Assembly (NCBI GenBank): GCA_015059305.1
Contig: SVAQ01000009.1
Location: 1 to 49,729, forward strand
Source: Bacillota bacterium
GTDB taxonomy: Bacteria; Bacillota_I; Bacilli_A; RF39; UBA660
DNA: 49,729 bases
Reading direction: 5' to 3'
A program made the translations under genes and the position numbers. Under the pieces are notes generated by a model. The model was not told the origin of the DNA. It worked only from the letters and a program-made list of their open reading frames with translations, and ran no database searches. Shown here piece by piece: positions 25,534 to 34,087 of this stretch (positions are counted from its first letter, which is position 1; every line of letters begins with the position of its first letter).

Positions 25534-26766
25534 ATGAAAATTAGTATTAATATCATGAAATCTGTGTTCGTAATTTTATTCTTTTTATTATCATGGTTTA
25601 TAACTCTCTTTTTATTTTATGGGCCTGAATTTATCAATATATCTCTTATTGGGGAAGAGAAAGTAAAACTTAATATAAATAGTAATTACTTTGAAACAGG
25701 ATTTATAGCCAACATTGGCCCTGTTAAACTTACTAAATTTGTCAATGTAAAATCAAATGTTGATAACTCGAAATTAGGAAATTATGAAGTTAAATATTAT
25801 GTTGATTATTTAATCGGGCGTAAGGAAATTACAAGAGAAGTTGAAGTAATTGACGGAATATCACCTGTTATTAATTTAAAGGGGGAGACCAATATTGTTC
25901 TTAATAAATATTATAATTATGAAGAACCTGGGTATGAAGCATCTGACAATTTGGATGGTGATTTAACTGAAAGTGTTAAAGTAGTATCTAATGTTGATAC
26001 ATCAACATTAGGAACATATTCTGTAAAATATAGTTTATCCGATAAAGCTGGGAATAAGACTGTGGTAGAAAGGTCTGTGGAAATAGTAGATAATAATATT
26101 TTAAGTAATCCTGTTTCAACTTTTAGATTAAATGGTTTATTTGGCAATGTTATGCTTGAAAAAAGCGATATAGAATATTCGTTTATGGATGATGCGGTAA
26201 TTGTCGGTGACAGTAATATTCGTTTTCTTTATCAAAAAGGACAATATTTAAACGCTGATCAGGTTTGGGGCAAAAACAACTTAAATGCCGGTGATATGAG
26301 TACTGCGAAAGTTATGATTCATGAAACTGGTGAAGAATTAACGGTAATTGATGCTGTTAAAAAGTATAAGCCTAAATATTTAATTGTTTCATTTGGAATA
26401 ACTAGTACTTCTTTTTTAACCAAACAAGTATTTATAGATAAAGTTAGTAGTTTCTTTGAATTAATGAAAGAGGAATGTCCAGATACAAAACTAGTTGTAG
26501 TTTCAATATTACCAGTTAGTATTGATTATGCCGTATTACAAAGTCCAATTAATAAATATAATTATTATTTATTAGAATTATGTGATAAATATAAAATAGG
26601 TTATATAAATATAACTGATTCATTAAAAGATGAGTCAGGATATGGTTCGCAAAATTATTTTTATTGTGCAAGCCAAGAGGATTGTGGTTATCATTTAAGC
26701 GAAGCTGGTAAGGAATTTTATGTAGATTACTTAAAACATGTTGATTTATCAAAAGTAATTGACTAA
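25534..26766 (+). CDS. Second Ig-like/SGNH membrane protein (paralogue of the 20886 product)
   Basis: 410 residues with the same order as the first copy: anchor 8-29, Ig-like repeats (about 38-106 and 110-186, including YEASDNLDGDLTESVKV and GTYSVKYSLSD), SGNH-like domain with VGDSN (S227) and DCGYH (D383, H387). The two proteins align along their whole length, with shared motifs such as QVWGKxNLNA and NYYLLELCDKYKIG. This looks like a duplication followed by divergence, perhaps for two acceptors or two acyl groups. AGGTGA precedes the ATG. Confidence 0.85.
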   Translation: MKISINIMKSVFVILFFLLSWFITLFLFYGPEFINISLIGEEKVKLNINSNYFETGFIANIGPVKLTKFVNVKSNVDNSKLGNYEVKYYVDYLIGRKEITREVEVIDGISPVINLKGETNIVLNKYYNYEEPGYEASDNLDGDLTESVKVVSNVDTSTLGTYSVKYSLSDKAGNKTVVERSVEIVDNNILSNPVSTFRLNGLFGNVMLEKSDIEYSFMDDAVIVGDSNIRFLYQKGQYLNADQVWGKNNLNAGDMSTAKVMIHETGEELTVIDAVKKYKPKYLIVSFGITSTSFLTKQVFIDKVSSFFELMKEECPDTKLVVVSILPVSIDYAVLQSPINKYNYYLLELCDKYKIGYINITDSLKDESGYGSQNYFYCASQEDCGYHLSEAGKEFYVDYLKHVDLSKVID

Positions 26767-26775
26767 GGAGTTGTT

Positions 26776-27102
26776 ATGAAAAAAATAACATTTGATGAAA
26801 AGTTAGATGCCATTGTAAGTTATCTTTTTGTTCTAGGGTTTATTCCTTTTTTTAAAAAAGATAAGTCAGTATTTCTAGAAAAACATTTACGTCGAGGTAA
26901 ATTGTTAAATATTATAATTTTTATATGGTTAATTTTTTCCATAATAAGTTTTAGGATTTTAAATATTACTAACATTTTATCAACAGGAGCAGTACAAATT
27001 ATACGTTTAATTTTATATGTTATTAACGCTATTTTTTGCATATTGATTCTTAGTTATCAATTAGTTTGGATAGTAAAAATTATCAAGAAAAAAGACTGTT
27101 AA
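26776..27102 (+). CDS. Small membrane protein, Tic20/DUF4870-like
   Basis: 108 residues. FDEKLDAIVSYLFVLGFIPFF, then KHLRRGKLLNIIIF and two further helices, a layout seen in DUF4870/Tic20-like proteins. It pairs with the second SGNH gene as the 25147 product pairs with the first module, so SGNH plus small membrane protein is the duplicated unit. Its last codons (KKKDC) form an arm of the terminator shared with acpS. Confidence 0.65.
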   Translation: MKKITFDEKLDAIVSYLFVLGFIPFFKKDKSVFLEKHLRRGKLLNIIIFIWLIFSIISFRILNITNILSTGAVQIIRLILYVINAIFCILILSYQLVWIVKIIKKKDC

Positions 27103-27113
27103 TCAGTCTTTTT
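27089..27113. terminator. Bidirectional terminator between the membrane protein and acpS
   Basis: AAAAAGACTG (27089-27098) pairs with CAGTCTTTTT (27104-27113), loop TTAAT. Both gene ends lie inside it. Confidence 0.88.
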
Positions 27114-27435
27114 GTATACATACATAACTTATTGCGTATTCTTTTTCGTGAGATATAGAAATCAAAATATTATAATTTTTATATAAAAATTTAGGTTTAT
27201 TTTTTTCATAAATAATATTTATATCAGGCATGGCAATAATATCCTCTGATGGTAGAGCTTTAATAATTGCCTCTTTAGCACAAAAACGACCTGCTAGAAA
27301 TTCAATTTTATTATATCCTTTTTTTTGATTATATAATTTTAATTCATCTTTAGATAATATTTTGCTTATAAAATTTATATCTTTATTCGAAAAACGATTG
27401 ATATTTGTGATATCACAACCAATTCCAATAATCAT
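27103..27435 (-). CDS. acpS: Holo-[acyl-carrier-protein] synthase
   Basis: 110 residues from ATG 27435 (AAGGAG upstream; in-frame codons to 27468 are unsupported). Starts MIIGIGCDI with D8 of the metal site, then FLAGRFCAKEAIIKAL. It transfers 4'-phosphopantetheine from CoA to the ACP serine. Because the discrete ACP of the glyceryl cluster lies nearby, AcpS is the likely activator of that carrier as well as of the fatty-acid ACP. Confidence 0.93.
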   Translation of the reverse strand: MIIGIGCDITNINRFSNKDINFISKILSKDELKLYNQKKGYNKIEFLAGRFCAKEAIIKALPSEDIIAMPDINIIYEKNKPKFLYKNYNILISISHEKEYAISYVCIQKD

Positions 27436-27530
27436 AATATACTCCTTAATTATTTTTAATTTTACCATATTTTTATTTGCTGTAAAACTTAATAATTCTA
27501 ATAATTACCATTTATTAAACGACATAAAAG

Positions 27531-27539
27531 TGATATAAT
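27531..27539 (+). promoter_or_regulatory. Extended -10 promoter for ftsEX
   Basis: TGATATAAT, 22 bases before the ftsE start. No good -35. Confidence 0.65.
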
Positions 27540-27560
27540 CTACATTAGAATGGAGGTTCT

Positions 27561-28262
27561 ATGAAGTTTATAGAGTTTAAGGATGTAACAAAGACCTATA
27601 GTAATGGGATTACTGCATGCGCAGATATTTCTGTTTCAATAGACAAAGGTGAATTTGTTTTTGTTATTGGTTTGACCGCTAGTGGTAAATCAACATTTAC
27701 TAAGATGTTATATCGTGAAGAAAAACCTACCAGAGGAATTGTTTCTGTAGGAGGGGTTAATGTTGGAAAATTACGAAATCGCAAAGTATATAAATTTCGT
27801 CGAAAAGTAGGAATTGTTTTTCAAGATTATAAATTGCTTCCTCAACTTACAGCATATGAAAATGTGGCATTTGCATTGGAATGTGTTGGTATGAAATCAA
27901 GTGAAATTAGACCTAAAGTTTTAAAGGCATTAGAGAGAGTGGGATTAAAAGATAAAGTAAGAAGTTTTCCAAAGGAGCTTTCAGGCGGTGAGCAACAAAG
28001 GGTTTGTATAGCAAGAGCCATTGTAAATGAACCAAAATTGCTAGTTTGCGATGAACCAACAGGAAATTTGGATCCTAAAACAAGTAAAGAAATAATGAAT
28101 GTTATTTCGTCTGTTAACAAAGAATTAGGAACAACTGTAATTATGGCTACCCACGATAAAGAAATTGTTAATCGGATGAAAAAACGTGTTTTAGTTATTA
28201 ACAACGGTATGTTAGTTGGTGATTATGAGAAAGGAAGTTATAAGGCAAATGAGAGCGATTAG
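27561..28262 (+). CDS. ftsE: Cell division ATP-binding protein FtsE
   Basis: 233 residues, ABC ATPase. Walker A GLTASGKST (37-45), signature LSGGEQQR and Walker B LLVCDEPTGNLD. The Walker A has Leu-Thr-Ala where most FtsE proteins have Pro-Ser/Thr-Gly/Ala, but all functional residues are kept. With FtsX it couples ATP use to activation of a wall hydrolase outside the membrane. It overlaps the ftsX start. Confidence 0.95.
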   Translation: MKFIEFKDVTKTYSNGITACADISVSIDKGEFVFVIGLTASGKSTFTKMLYREEKPTRGIVSVGGVNVGKLRNRKVYKFRRKVGIVFQDYKLLPQLTAYENVAFALECVGMKSSEIRPKVLKALERVGLKDKVRSFPKELSGGEQQRVCIARAIVNEPKLLVCDEPTGNLDPKTSKEIMNVISSVNKELGTTVIMATHDKEIVNRMKKRVLVINNGMLVGDYEKGSYKANESD

Positions 28263-29142
28263 AATATTTTTTCGAAGTATAAGAGATGCGCTTAAAAGCA
28301 TTACACGTAACTTTTCTTTATCAATGGCTAGTATTTTATGCGTTACGATTACTTTAATCATTGTTTCGGTGTCTATTGTTTTGGCTGCGAACATTAATAA
28401 TGCTACTAAAAACATTGAAGACGAAATGAATATAGTAGTTTATATACAAAAGGAAGCAACAGATAATGATATAGATAATTTAGAATCGGAAATAAATAAT
28501 ATTCATGGCGTTACAGAAGTAGAATTTATTAGTAAAGAAGAACAAAAGAAAAATATGGCTGAATACAATGATGCTTTTGAAACAATTTTAAATTATTTAG
28601 ATGAAAACCCTTTGCTTCATAGTTATGTAGTGTTTGTTGAAGATGTAAGAGATATTAGTGAAATAGCTAAACAAATAACAGAGCTTCCAAACGTTGAGAC
28701 AGTAAAATATGGTGAAGGTATGGTAGAAGAAGTTGTCTCAGCATTTGATATTATTCAAAATGTGACTATAGCAATTGTGATAGCATTAATTCTTGTAACA
28801 ATTTTCTTAATAAGTAATACAATAAAATTAACTATTTATTCTCGTAAAAATGAAATTGAAATTATGAGACTAGTTGGAGCCAGTAACGGAACAATAAAAT
28901 TACCATTTATTTTTGAAGGGTTAATGTTAGGGGTTATTGGTTCAATTATTCCTATATGTATTACGATATATGGTTATGTGATTTTATATAATACAATGAA
29001 CGGATATTTATTTAGCGAAATGCTAAGATTAGTAGAACCATATAATTTTGTGTTTATAGTTTCAGGTATATTAGTTTTAATTGGTTCTGTAGTAGGTATG
29101 TATGGTAGTGTTAAATCTGTAAGGAAGTATTTAAAGATATGA
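28249..29142 (+). CDS. ftsX: Cell division membrane protein FtsX
   Basis: 297 residues from ATG 28249: MRAIRIFFRSIRDALKSITRN is the usual FtsX start. One membrane helix at about 25-46, a large extracytoplasmic loop (about 47-170) that would contact the hydrolase, then three helices. An ATG at 28225 is an alternative start. It overlaps the ftsE end by 14 nt, and its stop overlaps the peptidase start (ATGA). Confidence 0.93.
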   Translation: MRAIRIFFRSIRDALKSITRNFSLSMASILCVTITLIIVSVSIVLAANINNATKNIEDEMNIVVYIQKEATDNDIDNLESEINNIHGVTEVEFISKEEQKKNMAEYNDAFETILNYLDENPLLHSYVVFVEDVRDISEIAKQITELPNVETVKYGEGMVEEVVSAFDIIQNVTIAIVIALILVTIFLISNTIKLTIYSRKNEIEIMRLVGASNGTIKLPFIFEGLMLGVIGSIIPICITIYGYVILYNTMNGYLFSEMLRLVEPYNFVFIVSGILVLIGSVVGMYGSVKSVRKYLKI

Positions 29143-30341
29143 TGAAAAAAGTAGTAAAAATATTAATTGTTGCATTATTTTCTTTTAGCTTTGCTTATAG
29201 TGATGTAAATGCAACAAAAACACTTGGTGATTTAAAGGCTGAGCTTAAGCAATTTAAATCTGAGTATGCTGCTGCTAATAGCGATAAGAAAAAAACTGAA
29301 TCTGAAATAAATGCACAAAAAAACAACATTTCAAATGCATACTCTGAAATAGAAAAAGCAGAGACAGATATCGAAATTGCCAAAAAAGATATTGAACAAA
29401 CTGAGAAAAAAATTGAAGGTGCCAAGAAAGAAATTGAAGAATTATTGGTGTTCTATGAAATATCACAAGGAGAAAACAATTTTCTACAATATATAAGTGG
29501 TTCAACTTCAATGACAGATATGATGATGAGAATCGAGTCTGTAGCTCAAGTTTTAAGTTATACACAAAATAAGTTAAATGAAATGGAAACGCTTATTACA
29601 TCAAATAAGCAATTACAAATTGATTTAGCTAAGAAACAAGTTGATTTAGAAGGTAAAATTGTTACCTACGAAAATAGTATTGAAGAATTAGAATCTGATT
29701 TATCTTCGCTTGTTCAATTATCTGCGAGCGTAGAAGTTCAAATTAAATCATTAGAAGAACGTATTAAATCATACGAAAGCGCGGGATGTAAAGACAATGA
29801 TTTATTATCGTCATGTGCTAATGTAGATGACACTTTATATTGGATGAAACCAACTGCTAAAGGGTATATCTCTTCTGGATTTGGTTGGAGAAGTTATTAC
29901 TTAAATGGGGTTTTAAGAAATGAATTTCATAATGCTGTCGATATAGCTGGCGCTGGTGCTAGATCCCCTTTATATGCAGTAGCAAATGGAACAGTAGCTG
30001 CAATATGGTGGAGACAAGAGTATGGTGGTAACCAAGTATTTATACATGTAAAAGTTAACGGAAAAAAATATACGGTTCGTTATGCTCATATGCTTGATGT
30101 AAACGTAAAGGTTGGAGAAAAAGTAACGCAACAAACTGTAATTGGAACAATGGGCGGAGGCGGCGAAACTTTATATGCAAATGGCGGTTGGGATAAAGGT
30201 TCAACTGGCTGGCATTTACATTTAGAAGTAGCAAATGGTTGGTATTTAGAAGATTATAAAACATATTCAAAATACGTAGCGAACTGTATAGAACCACCGT
30301 TTGTACCAAAATATGGACAATGGTATTATTCTAGAATTTAA
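29139..30341 (+). CDS. FtsEX-linked coiled-coil M23 peptidase (EnvC/PcsB-like)
   Basis: 400 residues: signal peptide 1-25 (cut after VNA), two long coiled-coil arms (about 28-108 and 135-213) with a hinge between, a Cys pair (C217, C226), and a C-terminal M23 domain with H264/D268 (FHNAVD) and H359/H361 (WHLH). EnvC in Proteobacteria and PcsB/CwlO in Gram-positives are hydrolase partners of FtsEX with the same coiled-coil hairpin. EnvC has a degenerate M23, PcsB a CHAP domain and CwlO NlpC/P60; here an M23 domain with all ligands is fused and co-operonic with ftsEX, so it is probably the active effector. Confidence 0.9.
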   Translation: MMKKVVKILIVALFSFSFAYSDVNATKTLGDLKAELKQFKSEYAAANSDKKKTESEINAQKNNISNAYSEIEKAETDIEIAKKDIEQTEKKIEGAKKEIEELLVFYEISQGENNFLQYISGSTSMTDMMMRIESVAQVLSYTQNKLNEMETLITSNKQLQIDLAKKQVDLEGKIVTYENSIEELESDLSSLVQLSASVEVQIKSLEERIKSYESAGCKDNDLLSSCANVDDTLYWMKPTAKGYISSGFGWRSYYLNGVLRNEFHNAVDIAGAGARSPLYAVANGTVAAIWWRQEYGGNQVFIHVKVNGKKYTVRYAHMLDVNVKVGEKVTQQTVIGTMGGGGETLYANGGWDKGSTGWHLHLEVANGWYLEDYKTYSKYVANCIEPPFVPKYGQWYYSRI

Positions 30342-30364
30342 GAAAGATTAAAATCTTTCTTTTT
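30340..30364 (+). terminator. Rho-independent terminator after the ftsEX operon
   Basis: AAGAAAGATT (30340-30349) pairs with AATCTTTCTT (30352-30361), followed by T to 30364. It begins in the peptidase stop codon. Confidence 0.8.
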
Positions 30365-30367
30365 CTA

Positions 30368-30376
30368 TGCTATAAT
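30368..30376 (+). promoter_or_regulatory. Extended -10 promoter for the lipoprotein gene
   Basis: TGCTATAAT, starting 4 bases after the terminator T-run. Confidence 0.65.
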
Positions 30377-30392
30377 TTTTTATGAGGGTATT

Positions 30393-31076
30393 ATGAAAAA
30401 ATATATTTTAATTATAGTAGTTTTTATTTTATGTGGTTGTGAATTTTCTTTAAATCGAACGGATGTGAATGAATTGATATTTAATCAGGAAGATGAAAAA
30501 GAAGAACTTAGCATTTCGTATGAAGATGAAAATCCAGTTAAAATCTCCTTATATGTTGATAATACATCAGGCGGTCTTGATAAAGTAACTGACGAATTTA
30601 GAGAGACTTGGAGATTAAAAAGGGATATAGTTGTATTTGGTAGTGTGTTTAGTGATGAAGAAGAACTAGCATCTGATTATTTTCAAAATATTTGGAAAAA
30701 TAATGCCCAAAATTATGAAAATTTTCAAAAATATAAAACAGGCTGGCATGTCAGTTTTCAACTTTTGGATGGTACAATATATGACCAGATGATATTTAAC
30801 CCTATAGATGTTACAGATTTTTATGACTATTTAGAACTTTATTTATACGATAGCGCTAATCAGCCAATAGGTAAATGGTATTCGCATTTAACTGAGGAAG
30901 ATATGAAAGATGATACTGTGATGACATCTTTAAAATTAACAGCAGGAAGTAAATTTGAACAGATCGCTAGTGAAATAACAGTAAGCGTATTTACATATGA
31001 TAGTGAAGATGACTTTGATGTAAATGGTAAATATCGTGGAAATAGTATGTCTACTGTCAAAGTTTACAATGATTGA
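30393..31076 (+). CDS. Lipoprotein of unknown function
   Basis: 227 residues with a signal peptide and lipobox LCGC (Cys 16). The mature protein is acidic (NQEDEKEELSISYEDEN) with two mixed alpha/beta stretches and no motif I recognise. It lies between the ftsEX operon and the repeat-protein operon, with its own extended -10 and a separate promoter downstream. The ATG has GAGGG upstream. Confidence 0.75.
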   Translation: MKKYILIIVVFILCGCEFSLNRTDVNELIFNQEDEKEELSISYEDENPVKISLYVDNTSGGLDKVTDEFRETWRLKRDIVVFGSVFSDEEELASDYFQNIWKNNAQNYENFQKYKTGWHVSFQLLDGTIYDQMIFNPIDVTDFYDYLELYLYDSANQPIGKWYSHLTEEDMKDDTVMTSLKLTAGSKFEQIASEITVSVFTYDSEDDFDVNGKYRGNSMSTVKVYND

Positions 31077-31079
31077 TTG

Positions 31080-31108
31080 TTGTTATCTAATTTTTGTTGT
31101 GCTATAAT
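31080..31108 (+). promoter_or_regulatory. Promoter of the repeat-protein/signal peptidase operon
   Basis: TTGTTA (31080-31085), a 17-base spacer with TGC, then TATAAT (31103-31108). Confidence 0.75.
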
Positions 31109-31132
31109 TTTATTAGAATAAGGAGATCCGAA

Positions 31133-33178
31133 TTGAACGAAATTGACAAAGAAAAAGCAATTTTAGAAGAAGCTCCTGATTTTGACAACCAGTTAAAAAT
31201 ACTCGAGGAAGAACAAGCAGAAGTAGTCAAAAAAAGGAAATGGTATATACTTATTTTAAGTATCTTTCTTTGCGTTGTCTTAATTTTTGTGGTTTCGTAT
31301 TCAACGGTTTATCATTATCGTGAATATGGTCCGGGACAAGGCAATGCTAGTAATTGTCAATATGTAAATTTAAAGATTAATGGTAGCCCTGTACCTAACT
31401 TAAATATTACAGATGGCAAGGACTGTAAGCCTGTATATAATATTGATTATTATAACAATCGTAAACCAACATTTAATATAGATATTTACGGTGATAGAAC
31501 TGTTATTTTTAATAAAACTAATCAATTAGATTCTACAGGTAGCTATTGTGTATTAAACTGTGATAGTAATGGTGATGGTTGGCCAGATTATAACTTAGAT
31601 TTAGATGGTAATGGAACTGCAGACATTAACATTGTTAAAAATCCAAATGGTAGTAAAAATTGCAATTTAAATTGTGATATTAATTTTGATACTATTCCTG
31701 ATTTAAATATTGATACTGATGGTGATGGAATAGCTGATATAAATATTACTGATGGTGAGGATAATAAACCTAAATATAATATTGATTATAAAGGTAATCG
31801 TAAACCAATATTTAATGTGAAAGACAATGGTGAAATATTAAATTTAGTTACAGATATTAATGATAATCCTAATTGTGAACGCAATTGTGATCTTGATGGA
31901 GATGGCTGGCCAGATTATAATATTGTATTATCGGAAAATAGCATAGCAATAATAAATGAATTAATTGAAAAAGGAACCAAGAAGGTAGAGTATAATAATT
32001 CAAAAAATATTGATTGGAAATGTGGTTTTGAAAATTTTGAACATTGCAAAACTAAAATTGAAACATATGATAATAAGTATATAAATATTGATATAAATGG
32101 AGATGGAATACCTGATGTAAATATTTCTAATGATGGTGGTAAAACAATAAGTAATCCAATTAATAAAGACGAAATAATAAATGTTGATGATAACAATGAT
32201 GGTTTTCCTGACTATAATATTGACATAAATGGAGATGGAATACCTGATTTAAATGTTATTGAGAATAATAAAAATAAATGTGAAAAAAATTGTGATACTA
32301 ATAAAGATGGAAAAAAAGATTATTTAATAGAGTATCCTAATAATACAGTTTCGATTAGTAATTTAAATATTGATATTGATTATGATGGTATTTGTGATAT
32401 TAATTGTGATTTAAATTTTGATTTAATACCAGATCTAAATATAGATATAGATGGAGATAATATCGCAGATCTAAATATTGATTATAATCATGATAAGATC
32501 GCCGATTTTAACATTGATACTAATGGAGATGGAATAGCAAATAACAATTTAGATGCATATGGTATTGGGGTTTGTAATTTCAATTGTGCTGGATTAAATA
32601 ATGTAAATAATACGGTTGCTTGCACAAAAAATTGTGATACGGATAATGATGGCTGGCCAGACGTTAACGTTGATTTAGACGGTAATGGAGTATGTGACTT
32701 TAATTGTGAAGGAAATAGTAGTACAATAGATAAAGATAACAATTATTATTTAGATTCTGAATATAATTCAAAAGCAATCTTAGATATTATAGATAATGGG
32801 GATGCTGACTTTTATATTATGAATCCTTTGGAAATTAAATCAGAATCAATTGAACCAGGATGGAATGACAAGTATGTTATTGAAGTGAAAAATAATGCGC
32901 ATTACGCTGTAGCTTATCGAATTGTTTGGGAAAATGTTGTAAATGAATTTACGGATGTCAATAACTTAGATTATAGTTTAAGCCGTAGCAATACTGGATT
33001 TTTAGATAATTTAAAAGCTCCGCGAAATAGTATTGTTTTAAAAGATAATTTAATAATAAGAAATAATAGTAGTGCAAAATTTGTCTTAGATATTAGTTTC
33101 AAGGAAACTGGTATAAATCAAAATATTGATAGTGGAAAGACATTTAAAGGACAATTAAAAATTGAAGTAATTAAATAA
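31133..33178 (+). CDS. Large surface protein with acidic DxDGDG-type (Ca-binding-like) repeats and TasA/camelysin-like C-terminal domain
   Basis: 681 residues from TTG 31133 (AGGAG seven to eight bases upstream; upstream codons to 31094 are unsupported). A cytoplasmic acidic start (1-37), a membrane helix (38-58), then about 15 repeats of the form DxDGDGxPDxNID with interspersed NCD cysteines (about 145-545). The repeat loop matches calcium-binding loops of thrombospondin type 3/dockerin/EF-hand type. A longer unit (ITDGxDxKPxYNID..NRKPxFN) occurs twice. The end (about 555-681) resembles the TasA/camelysin fold: IEPGWNDKYVIEVKNNAHYAVAY..., a late GKTFKGQLKIEV. It is followed by a SipW-like signal peptidase, its probable processing enzyme. 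Confidence 0.82.
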   Translation: MNEIDKEKAILEEAPDFDNQLKILEEEQAEVVKKRKWYILILSIFLCVVLIFVVSYSTVYHYREYGPGQGNASNCQYVNLKINGSPVPNLNITDGKDCKPVYNIDYYNNRKPTFNIDIYGDRTVIFNKTNQLDSTGSYCVLNCDSNGDGWPDYNLDLDGNGTADINIVKNPNGSKNCNLNCDINFDTIPDLNIDTDGDGIADINITDGEDNKPKYNIDYKGNRKPIFNVKDNGEILNLVTDINDNPNCERNCDLDGDGWPDYNIVLSENSIAIINELIEKGTKKVEYNNSKNIDWKCGFENFEHCKTKIETYDNKYINIDINGDGIPDVNISNDGGKTISNPINKDEIINVDDNNDGFPDYNIDINGDGIPDLNVIENNKNKCEKNCDTNKDGKKDYLIEYPNNTVSISNLNIDIDYDGICDINCDLNFDLIPDLNIDIDGDNIADLNIDYNHDKIADFNIDTNGDGIANNNLDAYGIGVCNFNCAGLNNVNNTVACTKNCDTDNDGWPDVNVDLDGNGVCDFNCEGNSSTIDKDNNYYLDSEYNSKAILDIIDNGDADFYIMNPLEIKSESIEPGWNDKYVIEVKNNAHYAVAYRIVWENVVNEFTDVNNLDYSLSRSNTGFLDNLKAPRNSIVLKDNLIIRNNSSAKFVLDISFKETGINQNIDSGKTFKGQLKIEVIK

Positions 33179-33195
33179 ATTTTAAAGAAGGGTAT

Positions 33196-33855
33196 ATGAA
33201 AAGAAATAGTGTGAAGCTGAAATCAATTATTAACTATTTATCAACAATTATAACGTGGTCAATCTTTGTTATACTTGTTTCGTGTGCCGCTTGTTTAGTT
33301 TATTATTATATTTCAATGCAAATCTATGCACGAAAAGGTGAAAGTTTTGCGCCGACCTTTTCTATTTATACGATAGTAAGCCCGAGTATGACGCCAAAAA
33401 TAAAGGTCTACGATGTTATTATTAATACTAAAATAGAAAGCCCGAATGAAATTAAAGTGGGAGATATCATAACTTTTAAATCATCAAGTTCCTTAACTTA
33501 TGGAATGACAATTACTCATAGAGTTATGGATATTCAGATTGTTAACGGACAATATCAATATACAACACAAGGAGATAACAACTTAACTCCAGATCTTTCT
33601 CCGGCGTTATATAAAAATGTCATTGGCAAAGCGGTACTGAAGCTACCACAACTAGGAAGAATTCAGTTCTTTGTTGCAAGCAAGTTTGGTTGGTTATTAG
33701 TAGTAATATTACCTGCTTTATATGTAATTATTAAGGATGTTTCTAAACTTATTAAAATTAGTAAACTTAAGAAAAAAGCTGATGCAGCCAATAGAGAATT
33801 AATTGAACGTGATAATATAAATAATAATGAAAGGAATGATATAAATGAAAGTTAA
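33196..33855 (+). CDS. Signal peptidase I, SipW (ER)-type
   Basis: 219 residues. Catalytic serine in VSPSMTP (S64), and His in place of the usual lysine (MTITHRV, H108), the mark of the SipW/archaeal/eukaryotic type; QGDNN follows (D127). Membrane helices at about 17-40 and 163-185; basic, hydrophilic C-terminal tail. SipW-type enzymes process TasA-type fibre proteins in Bacillus. It follows the large repeat protein by 17 bases. GAAGGG precedes the ATG. Confidence 0.92.
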   Translation: MKRNSVKLKSIINYLSTIITWSIFVILVSCAACLVYYYISMQIYARKGESFAPTFSIYTIVSPSMTPKIKVYDVIINTKIESPNEIKVGDIITFKSSSSLTYGMTITHRVMDIQIVNGQYQYTTQGDNNLTPDLSPALYKNVIGKAVLKLPQLGRIQFFVASKFGWLLVVILPALYVIIKDVSKLIKISKLKKKADAANRELIERDNINNNERNDINES

Positions 33856-34087
33856 TGATATTATAGTTTTAGAGAATCAAGAACGTTTTACCCTATTAGA
33901 AGAAGTAGAAGATGAAGGATTTCGTTATTTTCTAGCGGCTGGTATTGATGAAGAAGAAAATATCGATTCTAAAAAACTGGCTTTATTAAAATTGGTAGAG
34001 CAACCAGATGGAGCTTATGTAGAGCTAATCAAAAATCAAGAATTAATGACCAAATTAACTCAAAAAATTAAAGATGCTAATTGCTAG
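33845..34087 (+). CDS. DUF1292 family protein
   Basis: 80 residues, starting MKVNDIIVLENQERFTLLEEV, with the acidic, aromatic DUF1292 fold. The family has no firm function. It overlaps the signal peptidase gene by 11 nt and has AAAGGA upstream. The last codons (KDANC) form an arm of the terminator shared with the symporter gene. Confidence 0.85.
   Translation: MKVNDIIVLENQERFTLLEEVEDEGFRYFLAAGIDEEENIDSKKLALLKLVEQPDGAYVELIKNQELMTKLTQKIKDANC

Noticed and set aside
31550..32720. Internal direct repeats suggesting a CRISPR or satellite array
   Set aside because: The repetition is codon-level repetition of the DxDGDG protein motif in one open frame, with varied DNA and no spacers.
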